From positions 4,328-68,327 of the forward strand of contig JBBKVO010000045.1 in NCBI GenBank assembly GCA_037968475.1: 64,000 nucleotides of DNA, written 5' to 3'. Shown in pieces: positions 44,115 through 51,428 of the stretch (positions within the stretch are counted from its first letter, which is position 1; every line of letters starts with the position of its first letter). The notes under the pieces were generated by a model. It saw only the letters and a list, made by a program, of their open reading frames with translations. It made no database searches and was not told where the DNA came from. The stretch comes from SB11 sp037968475. GTDB taxonomy: Bacteria > Bacteroidota > Bacteroidia > UBA8524. The position numbers and the translations under genes were made by a program.

Positions 44115-44597
44115 ATGAAAAGATTTACCTTTCTGGTAATAGCGCTAGCTATGGCAACAGCTATCAGCTCATGCAAAAAAGATGAATACAATAATCCCAT
44201 GCCTGGGAAAACTAAAGCCGATATATTAACATCAAAAATATGGAAACAAACGGCACGTACAATAAGCCCTACTGTTGATATTAATGATACGATGGTTACA
44301 GATCTTTATGCTCTTGATTACGAATGTGATAAAGATGATTTGTATAAATTTAAAAAAGACAACACTTTTACTCAAGATGAAGGCGCTACTAAATGTGATC
44401 CGTCAGACCCACAAGTATATGCCTTTGGTACTTGGGCTTTTAATGCTGATGAAACTCAACTGATACTCAACTATACGGGTGTTGGTAGTTTTACAAGTAA
44501 TATACTTGAGGTAACAGAAACTACCGCGAGGTTATCTGAGATAGATATTATTAATGGCGTTGAGTTTACAACTATCATAACCTACACGGCACAATAA
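44115..44597 (+). CDS. Lipocalin-like lipoprotein, paralogue 2 of 4
   Basis: This 160-residue lipoprotein has lipobox AISSC at about residue 19 followed by KKDEY. The core CDKDDLYKFKKDNTFTQDEG and the TKCDPSDPQ motif match paralogue 1 almost exactly. It is longer than its sisters because of an insertion before the core (VDINDTMVTDLYALDYE) in place of GGTDFWPQIED. It ends in ITYTAQ, as the others end in AAQ, TAQ or VGQ. Separate spacing and the terminator upstream suggest its own promoter. Confidence 0.82.
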   Translation: MKRFTFLVIALAMATAISSCKKDEYNNPMPGKTKADILTSKIWKQTARTISPTVDINDTMVTDLYALDYECDKDDLYKFKKDNTFTQDEGATKCDPSDPQVYAFGTWAFNADETQLILNYTGVGSFTSNILEVTETTARLSEIDIINGVEFTTIITYTAQ

Positions 44598-44741
44598 TTT
44601 TATTTAAAATATATTTATAAAACTCCTACATAAGTAAGTTTTCGGAGCTATATAGTTAAAAAATACTTGTTAATAAAAGGTTTATGGTTGTTTGGCTTTA
44701 GTATTCGTCTACCTTTACCAAATACTAATTATATAATTACA

Positions 44742-45176
44742 ATGAAAAATTCACTTTTTTTAGCAATTATTTTTGCAACTATTGTTTCACTAACATCGTG
44801 TGGAAAATCTGATAATAACACAACAACGCCTGCTGCCACCAATCCAACAAAAACTGAATTGCTAACCGCAAAAGGCTGGAAAATTACAGGAGCAACCGCT
44901 AATGGAGTCGATGCCTTTGCAAATTTTGATGCTTGCGAAAGAGATGATGTACTAACATTTAAAACCAACTTCACTGCCATTACAGATGAAGGAGCTACCA
45001 AATGTGATCCTACCGATCCACAAACAATTACTGAAACATGGTCGTTTGCTTCAAACGAAACCAAAGTAATACTTGATGGAGTAGAGGCCACACTACTTAT
45101 ACTTAATTCAACTACATTAAAAATTGAGTTAATGAATGGTGCTGATAAGTATACTATAACCCATACCGCACAATAA
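44742..45176 (+). CDS. Lipocalin-like lipoprotein, paralogue 3 of 4
   Basis: This 144-residue lipoprotein starts at the ATG at 44742; a TTG at 44667 in frame would add 25 residues of non-signal sequence. The lipobox is SLTSC at about residue 19, then GKSDNN and a Thr/Pro-rich linker. The core reads CERDDVLTFKTNFTAITDEG, followed by TKCDPTDPQ, so the first Asp-Lys of the sister motif is Glu-Arg here. The C-terminus is YTITHTAQ. Same family and expected location as its neighbours. Confidence 0.82.
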   Translation: MKNSLFLAIIFATIVSLTSCGKSDNNTTTPAATNPTKTELLTAKGWKITGATANGVDAFANFDACERDDVLTFKTNFTAITDEGATKCDPTDPQTITETWSFASNETKVILDGVEATLLILNSTTLKIELMNGADKYTITHTAQ

Positions 45177-45297
45177 ATTTCTAAAAGAAAATTGTTGTAA
45201 AAGCCCACTATTTAATGAGGTTTTTTTGTTACATTTTTACACAATATTTTAAACTTAATTTAAGAAAAGTAAGTTTATTTACAAAAATAATTAACAC

Positions 45298-45729
45298 ATG
45301 AAAAAAATATTACTTATTACATTAATCAGCACAATGATGCTGAGTTTGGCGTCTTGCACCAAGTCAGAAGACAAAACAAGCACTCCTGCTACAGCTTCTA
45401 GAACAGATTTATTAACCGCAAAAAAATGGAGAGTAACGGCACTTACTCTTGGTGGAACTGACTATTATGCTACAATGGATGCTTGCGACAAAGACGATTT
45501 GCACATTTTTAAAGTAGGCGGGGTTTATAATGCTGACAATGGACCAACTAAATGTGACCCAGCTGACGATCAAATATTCATCATCTCAACTTGGGCTTTT
45601 TCTGAGAATGATACTAAACTAACCTATGATGGTGATACTTTTACTGTAACTGAGCTTACCGCTACTTCAATGAAACTTGCCGGTACATCTGGAGGTGTTT
45701 CAGGTTCTATTACCTTTGTAGGACAATAA
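45298..45729 (+). CDS. Lipocalin-like lipoprotein, paralogue 4 of 4
   Basis: This 143-residue lipoprotein has lipobox SLASC at about residue 19 and then TKSEDK. Its core is CDKDDLHIFKVGGVYNADNG with TKCDPADDQ, so it departs from the others at DxG (Asn for Glu) and DPQ (Asp-Asp-Gln). The region TAKKWRVTALTLGGTDYY closely follows paralogue 1 (TAKKWKATGLTLGGTDFW), suggesting that 1 and 4 are the closest pair. It has its own terminator. Confidence 0.82.
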   Translation: MKKILLITLISTMMLSLASCTKSEDKTSTPATASRTDLLTAKKWRVTALTLGGTDYYATMDACDKDDLHIFKVGGVYNADNGPTKCDPADDQIFIISTWAFSENDTKLTYDGDTFTVTELTATSMKLAGTSGGVSGSITFVGQ

Positions 45730-45750
45730 GACGCTTTTAAAAAAATGTTC

Positions 45751-45775
45751 AAAGCCCTGCCACAAGCAGGGCTTT
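45751..45775 (+). terminator. Intrinsic terminator
   Basis: Perfect 10-bp inverted repeat (aaagccctgc / gcagggcttt) with a 5-base loop after lipoprotein paralogue 4. Confidence 0.85.
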
Positions 45776-45818
45776 GTTGTTTTATAGCCATATCTGCCCA
45801 TAAAACAGACAGATTAAC

Positions 45819-45826
45819 TATTTTTG
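45819..45826 (+). promoter_or_regulatory. Predicted -7 promoter element for the yebC/carboxylase genes
   Basis: TATTTTTG matches TAnnTTTG exactly and lies 34 bases before the ATG at 45860, giving a leader of about 25 bases. It overlaps a TTG that could otherwise be taken as an upstream start, which supports the ATG. No -33 TTG is seen at the usual distance. Confidence 0.5.
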
Positions 45827-45859
45827 CCCGACGCTAAAAAAACTAGAATAAGCAAAACA

Positions 45860-46606
45860 ATGGCAGGGCATAGTAAATGGGCAAACATAAAACACCGCAA
45901 GGGTGCGGCTGATAAAAGGCGTTCTACACTATTTACCAAACTGGTAAAAGAAATTTATGTAGCCGCCAAAATAGGCGATGCCAATCCTGACAGTAATCCG
46001 CGCTTGCGTGTAGCCATACAAAACGCAAAAGGGCAAAGTGTGCCCAAAGACAATATAGAGCGTGCTATAAACAAAGCCGCAGGCAATACAGGCGAAAATT
46101 TTGAAGATTTAATTTACGAAGCCTATGGCATTGGCGGCGTTGGCATTATTATAGAGTGCACTACCGATAATATTAATCGTACAGTAGCTAATCTGCGAAC
46201 ATATCTTACAAAAACGGGCGGTAGTCTTGCTACCAATGGCTCGCTAAGTTTTATTTTTGAACAAAAAGGCGTTTTTGAGTTTGATTTGCCCGAAGGGACA
46301 GACGAAGACGAAATAACGCTTGAGTTGATTGATGGCGGAGCGGATGAAGTAGAAATTGACGGTAATTTTGCCTCAGTAAGCTGCGTGCGCGAAGATTTTG
46401 GACAACTAAGCAAAAAGCTGGAAGAATTGAGTATTACTCCGCAAAAAAGCGGTTTGCAGTACGTGCCTAGTATATTTAAAGAAATTAGTGCCGATGATGC
46501 CAAAAAGCTGGCAAAGCTGATAGATAATTTAGACAACGATGACGATGTGAAAAGCTTTTATCACAACGTTGAATTTTCGGAAGAGATAGCAGAAATACTT
46601 AACTAA
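45860..46606 (+). CDS. YebC/TACO1 family protein
   Basis: This 248-residue cytoplasmic protein opens with the family hallmark MAGHSKWANIKHRKGAADKRR, so the ATG at 45860 is the start and a TTG at 45824 is not. Other conserved blocks are NPRLRVAIQNAKGQSVPKDN, YEAYGIGGVGIIIEC and TDNINRTVANLRTYLTKTGG. The three-domain length is normal. YebC proteins were first described as transcriptional regulators, and more recent work links them to translation of difficult sequences; which applies here cannot be said. The carboxylase gene follows after 27 bases. Confidence 0.95.
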   Translation: MAGHSKWANIKHRKGAADKRRSTLFTKLVKEIYVAAKIGDANPDSNPRLRVAIQNAKGQSVPKDNIERAINKAAGNTGENFEDLIYEAYGIGGVGIIIECTTDNINRTVANLRTYLTKTGGSLATNGSLSFIFEQKGVFEFDLPEGTDEDEITLELIDGGADEVEIDGNFASVSCVREDFGQLSKKLEELSITPQKSGLQYVPSIFKEISADDAKKLAKLIDNLDNDDDVKSFYHNVEFSEEIAEILN

Positions 46607-46633
46607 CTACCTGTTTTATAGATATATATAATA

Positions 46634-48175
46634 ATGGATAAACGCGAAAAACTTTTGCAAATGCGCCAAGAAGCCCAACTGGGCGGAGGCGAGGCGCGTA
46701 TAGCCGCACAACACAAAAAGGGAAAACTAACAGCCCGCGAACGTATATACCTGTTTTTAGACGAAGGCAGTTTTAACGAAATTGGAGCATTTGTAACCCA
46801 CCGCAGTACCGATTTTGGTATGGAAAACCAAATAGTACTGGGCGATGGTGTAGTAACAGGCTACGGAACAGTAAACGGAAGACTTACCTACGTATTCTCA
46901 CAAGATTTCACCGTATTTGGCGGCTCGCTATCAGAAACCTTTGCAGAGAAAATATGCAAAGTGATGGATTTAGCCATGAAAAGCGGCGCACCTGTTATTG
47001 GTCTTAACGATTCGGGCGGAGCACGTATACAAGAAGGCGTAGTATCACTTGGTGGTTATGCCGATATATTCTATCGCAATACACAATCATCGGGCGTTAT
47101 ACCTCAAATATCAGCCATAATGGGGCCATGTGCAGGCGGAGCAGTATACTCGCCCGCCATCACCGATTTCATTTTTATGGTTGAAAAAACCTCGTATATG
47201 TTTGTTACGGGGCCCAACGTAGTAAAAACAGTAACCCACGAAGAAGTAAGCAGCGAAGATTTAGGCGGAGCATCAGTACACTCGGCAAAATCAGGTGTGG
47301 CGCATTTTTCTAGTGCAAATGAAGTAGAATGTATTAACGGACTAAAACGTTTACTAAGTTACGTACCTCAAAACTGTGAAGAAGAAGCACCCCGTGTGCC
47401 TTATACTCTTCATGCAGATGAAAGTCGCCCACAATTAAAAGATATAGTACCAGCCAATGCCAACCAACCTTACGATATACGCGAGGTGATAGACGGCACG
47501 ATGGACGAAGAAAGTTTTTTTGAAGTACATAAAAACTTTGCCGAAAATATTGTAGTAGGCTTTGCTCGTCTAGCTGGTCGTAGCATAGGCATAGTAGCCA
47601 ATCAGCCCGCATTTTTAGCAGGCGTATTAGATATAAAATCATCACAAAAAGCAGCGCGTTTTGTGCGCTTTTGCGATTGCTTTAACATTCCCCTTTTAGT
47701 GTTTGAAGATGTACCAGGATTTTTGCCCGGTACCGACCAAGAGTGGAATGCCATTATTACCAACGGGGCAAAACTATTGTATGCCTTTAGTGAGGCTACT
47801 GTTCCGCGCGTTACTGTTATCACCCGCAAGGCATACGGAGGTGCGTATGATGTGATGAACAGCAAGCACATTGGTGCTGATATGAACTTTGCTTGGCCAA
47901 CAGCCGAAATTGCTGTAATGGGAGCAAAAGGCGCGGCAGAAATTATCTTTAAAAAAGAAATAGCCGACGCCGAAGACCACGAAGCACAACTAAAAGCCAA
48001 AGAAGCCGAATATGCTGAAATGTTTGCCAACCCGTACCGTGCAGCAGCACGTGGCTTTGTTGACGAAGTAATATTGCCCGAAGAAACCCGCAGCCGTTTG
48101 ATTAACGCATTTAAAATGTTGGAAAACAAAGTGGTCAATCTTCCCCGCAAAAAACACGGTAATATTCCCCTTTAA
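46634..48175 (+). CDS. Acyl-CoA (propionyl-CoA-type) carboxylase beta/carboxyltransferase subunit
   Basis: This 513-residue carboxyltransferase of biotin-dependent acyl-CoA carboxylases has KLTARERI near residue 31, and an N-terminal crotonase half with NDSGGARIQEGV and GPCAGGAVYSPA (oxyanion-hole glycines). The C-terminal half has PGFLPGTDQEWN and TRKAYGGAYDVMNSKHIGAD, which contact biotin and substrate. It fits propionyl-CoA carboxylase beta or methylmalonyl-CoA decarboxylase alpha; the sequence alone does not separate them, but the length and TRKAYGGAYDVM favour propionyl-CoA carboxylase. The biotin carboxylase and carrier subunits are not in this window. Confidence 0.92.
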   Translation: MDKREKLLQMRQEAQLGGGEARIAAQHKKGKLTARERIYLFLDEGSFNEIGAFVTHRSTDFGMENQIVLGDGVVTGYGTVNGRLTYVFSQDFTVFGGSLSETFAEKICKVMDLAMKSGAPVIGLNDSGGARIQEGVVSLGGYADIFYRNTQSSGVIPQISAIMGPCAGGAVYSPAITDFIFMVEKTSYMFVTGPNVVKTVTHEEVSSEDLGGASVHSAKSGVAHFSSANEVECINGLKRLLSYVPQNCEEEAPRVPYTLHADESRPQLKDIVPANANQPYDIREVIDGTMDEESFFEVHKNFAENIVVGFARLAGRSIGIVANQPAFLAGVLDIKSSQKAARFVRFCDCFNIPLLVFEDVPGFLPGTDQEWNAIITNGAKLLYAFSEATVPRVTVITRKAYGGAYDVMNSKHIGADMNFAWPTAEIAVMGAKGAAEIIFKKEIADAEDHEAQLKAKEAEYAEMFANPYRAAARGFVDEVILPEETRSRLINAFKMLENKVVNLPRKKHGNIPL

Positions 48176-48184
48176 TTAGTAAAA

Positions 48185-49126
48185 ATGAAAGAAGCACCCT
48201 TTGTTTCCATTATCATACCCTGCTATAACGAGCAAGAAGGTATAAACGAGGCATACCGTCGCGTTACCGCTGCTTTGCAGGGCAACTGGAACAATGGGTA
48301 CGAAATTCTTTTTATAAACGATGGCAGCAAAGATGCCACGCTGGATATACTGAAACAGCTAGCCAAAAACGATAATCAAGTAAAGCTACTTTCGCTATCG
48401 CGTAATTTTGGACATCAAGCAGCAGTAGGTGCCGGTATAGTCCATTGCAAAGGCGATGTAGCTATAATACTAGATGCCGATTTGCAAGACCCTCCCGAAC
48501 TGTTTGCCCAAATGGTAGAAGTATACCGCCAAAACCCTTGCAACGTAGTATATGGCGTGCGTAAAGAGCGCAAAGGCGAGACCTTTTTTAAGCGCATTAC
48601 CGCACGTATGTTTTACCGATTGCTTAATTGGTTGGCGGGAATGGATTTAAACACCGATACAGGCGATTTTAGGCTGATAGACCGTAAGGTAATAGATGCC
48701 TTTAATGGCTTTAACGAAAAAAATAAATACATACGCGGCATAATCAGTTGGATGGGTTTTAAGCAAATACCTATGCACTACAACCGCGATGCTCGCCTGC
48801 ACGGCAAAACCAAGTATACCCTTAAAAAAATGCTGAATTTGGCAGGTATAGCTATGTTTTACTTTAGCAAAAAACCGCTAAAAGCATCACTAACACTAGG
48901 CTTTATAAGCATTTTAGTAGGCATAGCACTTACCGTGTGGGTATTGTATGTGCAATTGGCTGGCCGCTACACTGTACCGGGATGGGCAAGTACCATTATT
49001 ACCATTATATTTTTTGGCGGTGTACAGTTGCTAACCATTGGCGTAGTGGGCGAGTACATAGGAAATATTTTAGACGAAGTAAAAAACCGACCTGAGTATA
49101 TTATAGACGAGAAAATCAATTTCTAA
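48185..49126 (+). CDS. Polyprenol-phosphate-type glycosyltransferase (GT2)
   Basis: This 313-residue inner-membrane enzyme has VSIIIPCYNEQEGI at the start, FINDGSKDATL near 45, DXD in ILDADLQDPPEL near 95, and LSRNFGHQAAVGAG between them. A TDTGDFRLIDRKV stretch sits near 160. Two C-terminal helices (about 232-256 and 265-290) precede GVVGEYIGNIL. It should attach a sugar to undecaprenyl phosphate. Compared with the GT2 at 20452 it shares layout but not close sequence. Two methyltransferase genes follow on the same strand, so it may belong to a polysaccharide-modifying set. Confidence 0.9.
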   Translation: MKEAPFVSIIIPCYNEQEGINEAYRRVTAALQGNWNNGYEILFINDGSKDATLDILKQLAKNDNQVKLLSLSRNFGHQAAVGAGIVHCKGDVAIILDADLQDPPELFAQMVEVYRQNPCNVVYGVRKERKGETFFKRITARMFYRLLNWLAGMDLNTDTGDFRLIDRKVIDAFNGFNEKNKYIRGIISWMGFKQIPMHYNRDARLHGKTKYTLKKMLNLAGIAMFYFSKKPLKASLTLGFISILVGIALTVWVLYVQLAGRYTVPGWASTIITIIFFGGVQLLTIGVVGEYIGNILDEVKNRPEYIIDEKINF

Positions 49127-49169
49127 TCTCAAATTTGAAATTTCAAATTAATAATCTTCAAAAGAAACA

Positions 49170-49787
49170 ATGTTCATAGCCAACTTAGGGTTTTATAAAA
49201 AACTTTCGTTCGACCGCTCAAAACGTATTGCCCAAAAGTTGGAGGGATTAATAAGTCCCGAAAATGCCCACATACTCGATTTTGGTGCAGGCAATATGTA
49301 TATGACGCAGGTTTTTGCCGAAGATATGCCCCAAGTAAACATTATGGCGGTAGATGTGATTGAAGATCAAAACCTAAACCGTGAGTTACTAAAAAATCCC
49401 CGCATACAGTTTCAGGTATGTGAAGTAGGCAAACTACCATTCGACGACGGCACATTTGATATTGCAGTGGCATCGGCAGTGATGCACCACACCCCCGACC
49501 CCGATTTTTATTTGGCCGATTTGATGCGGTTGATAAAAGTGGGCGGCAGCATTTTATTGGTAGAAGAAATGTACCATAACCCTATAGACAAGTGGTATAT
49601 AATGGCGGAGGATTTAACGCTGAACAAGATGAAAAAAGGCGTGCCCGTTCCCCTCAATTTCCGTTCATACAAATACTACAATAACCTGTTTAAACAACTG
49701 GGCTTGCAGGTTGACTACGAGGGTTACATTCGTCCTGGTTTCCCATGGAAACACCATTACGTGTATAAACTTACCAAAACCGCATGA
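49170..49787 (+). CDS. Class I SAM-dependent methyltransferase
   Basis: This 205-residue Rossmann-fold methyltransferase has the SAM-binding motif I HILDFGAGNMYMT near residue 35, motif II acidic residue in IMAVDVIED, and motif IV FDIAVASAVMHHTPD near 97, the pattern of Methyltransf_11 enzymes. The acceptor is unknown. The C-terminal region is basic with aromatic residues (RPGFPWKHHYVYKL). It overlaps the next methyltransferase gene by four bases (ATGA), so the two are translated together and may act on the same molecule. Confidence 0.85.
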   Translation: MFIANLGFYKKLSFDRSKRIAQKLEGLISPENAHILDFGAGNMYMTQVFAEDMPQVNIMAVDVIEDQNLNRELLKNPRIQFQVCEVGKLPFDDGTFDIAVASAVMHHTPDPDFYLADLMRLIKVGGSILLVEEMYHNPIDKWYIMAEDLTLNKMKKGVPVPLNFRSYKYYNNLFKQLGLQVDYEGYIRPGFPWKHHYVYKLTKTA

Positions 49788-50647
49788 GCAACGTATTTGA
49801 TAAAATAGCCATGCAACACTTTGCCCAACAATTGCGAGGCGAAAAATTTAGGCAGTTTTGGCAATCAAAAGCGGGGTATAATACAGCACAGTATTATACC
49901 ATAATGGATAATTATATCGAAGAAAGCGTATTTGGGCTAACCCTTTTGCAAGAGTTTGATATTGAAGGAAAAAAATTGCTTGAGGTAGGTGCAGGTGCAG
50001 GCATACTTACCGCTTGGTTGCTGCAAAACGGTATTGATGTGTGGGGCATTGAGCCATCGGGTATGGGCTACGATTTTCATATAGAGATGTTTAGCAGCGT
50101 AAAAGAGTTTTTTGGCTTGCCCGATGGGCGCATTATTGATGCCGCCGCCGAAGACCTTAACCCACAAATAATAAACGGGGTAGATATTGTATTCTCACTA
50201 AACGTAATGGAGCATATACTGCCCCAAAACCTAGCCAAAGCCTTTGCAGGTATGCAATCGGTATTGGGTGATGGGGGTAAAATGCTGCACCATTGCCCCA
50301 ATTATATCATCCCTTTCGAGCCGCATTATGGTCTGCCCTTAGTACCCTTTTTTCCGCACGCCACAGGCAAACTAAAAGGAGTTTATAACGATGGAGTGTG
50401 GCAATCACTAAACTTTATCACCTATTTTAAAGCCAAAAAACTAGCCCAACAAACAGGGCTAAAAATCACCTTTAAAAAAGGACTTATGGCGGATGCTTTT
50501 GCCCGATTGGAAAACGATGAGGTATACGCCTCACGCCACAAAACACTTTCAAAACTTTATCCCTTACTAAAATATTCAGGTTTTATTTGGCTAATGCGCC
50601 AAGTACCCCCCGCGCTTTGCACCCCTATGACTTTTTATTTGGACTAG
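49784..50647 (+). CDS. Class I SAM-dependent methyltransferase
   Basis: This 287-residue methyltransferase has motif I KKLLEVGAGAGILTAWL near residue 66, motif II IEPSGMGYDF and motif IV IVFSLNVMEHILPQNLAKAF near 127, matching small-molecule or glycan methyltransferases. A Tyr/Trp-rich N-terminus and a C-terminal third with LMRQVPPALCTPMTF are outside the core fold. The ATG at 49784 overlaps the previous stop. The substrate is unknown; its position after a lipid-linked GT2 suggests a surface glycan. Confidence 0.85.
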   Translation: MSNVFDKIAMQHFAQQLRGEKFRQFWQSKAGYNTAQYYTIMDNYIEESVFGLTLLQEFDIEGKKLLEVGAGAGILTAWLLQNGIDVWGIEPSGMGYDFHIEMFSSVKEFFGLPDGRIIDAAAEDLNPQIINGVDIVFSLNVMEHILPQNLAKAFAGMQSVLGDGGKMLHHCPNYIIPFEPHYGLPLVPFFPHATGKLKGVYNDGVWQSLNFITYFKAKKLAQQTGLKITFKKGLMADAFARLENDEVYASRHKTLSKLYPLLKYSGFIWLMRQVPPALCTPMTFYLD

Positions 50648-50825
50648 ACTCAGTTTTTAGTTTCAGGTTTATAGTTTCAAGTTGCTGTTCTCCGTCATGC
50701 CGAATTTATTTCGGCATCTCATTGCCCAATAAACACAGTTCATCCCGAAACCAGTTCGGGATGACAGCCCGCGCGCTGTCATCCTGAGCTTGTCGAAGGG
50801 CGGGAGGTAACATTATCTATATAGA

Positions 50826-50923
50826 GTGCGGCTGTCCATCATTCCTATTTTAAATAGGAATCTGCGGGAAGGTTGACCCACGCACAGATTCCAAATCAAG
50901 TTTGGAATGACTGCCCACCGCAC
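50826..50923. repeat. REPIN-like element, copy 1
   Basis: Two inverted hairpin modules. The left has stem attcctattt/aaataggaat framed by gtgcggctg and ctgcg; the right has stem attccaaa/tttggaat framed by gcacag and ctgcccaccgcac. The reverse complement of the right module matches the left except in the stem itself. Confidence 0.8.
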
Positions 50924-51129
50924 TCCGTGCCTCGACTTTGCTTGATATGACACAGCGCGCAGTCATGCTTTACCTATAGCTATCAGGATTCAGCATCTCA
51001 TTTCCAATTCAGGTGTAATGCAGAGTGAGATGCCGAAATAAATTCGGCATGACGGGAAGGTTGCCCGCGCGCTGTCATCTTGAGGCTCATCGAAAGATGA
51101 GGAGGGGATGGACACACTCTTTGCCGTTT

Positions 51130-51227
51130 GTGCGGCTGCCCGTCATTCCTATTTTAAATAGGAATCTGCGGAAAGGCTTACCCGCGCACAGATTCCAAAT
51201 CAAGTTTGGAATGACTGCCCACCGCAC
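51130..51227. repeat. REPIN-like element, copy 2
   Basis: Same 98-base organisation as 50826-50923, with only scattered differences, again intergenic. Confidence 0.82.
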
Positions 51228-51428
51228 TCCGTGCCTCGACTTCGCTCGACATTTCATTCACCAATTTATGTGTATTACAGAGCGAGACCCTGAAATAAAT
51301 TCAGGGTGACGGGGAAGCAAGCGCGTTATCATCCTGATCCCGAATGTATTCGGGACGAAGGGCGGGATGTGATGTAAGTTAAAAACCTAAAAACGCCTAT
51401 ATTTGATACACAAAGCTAATTTACTATC

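Larger units (their letters stand above)
50648..51428. other. Intergenic island of palindromic repeats
   Basis: This 781-base gap has no credible gene. It is packed with hairpins sharing the outer words gtcat and atgac but with different stems: atgccgaa/ttcggcat at 50697-50717 and, inverted, at 51030-51050; catcccgaa/ttcgggatg at 50741-50763; accctgaa/ttcagggt at 51287-51307; tcccgaat/attcggga at 51338-51355. Two REPIN-like double hairpins lie at 50826-50923 and 51130-51227. The common Bacteroidota motif tcatcctgagcttgtcgaag occurs near 50780. The last 50 bases before the ATG are free of repeats and must hold the promoter of the next gene. Confidence 0.8.

Noticed and set aside
43547..45729. 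Reading the four lipoprotein genes as one degraded operon or a duplicated pseudogene set
   Set aside because: Each has an intact start, lipobox, full core motif and stop, and at least two have their own terminators.
47602..48150. Minus-strand open frame of 182 codons within the carboxylase gene
   Set aside because: The plus-strand frame carries all carboxyltransferase motifs; the antisense product is low-complexity Ala/Ser.
50587..51309. Short plus-strand open frames in the repeat island
   Set aside because: Their codons are made of palindromic repeat sequence, and homologous repeats elsewhere fall in other frames.
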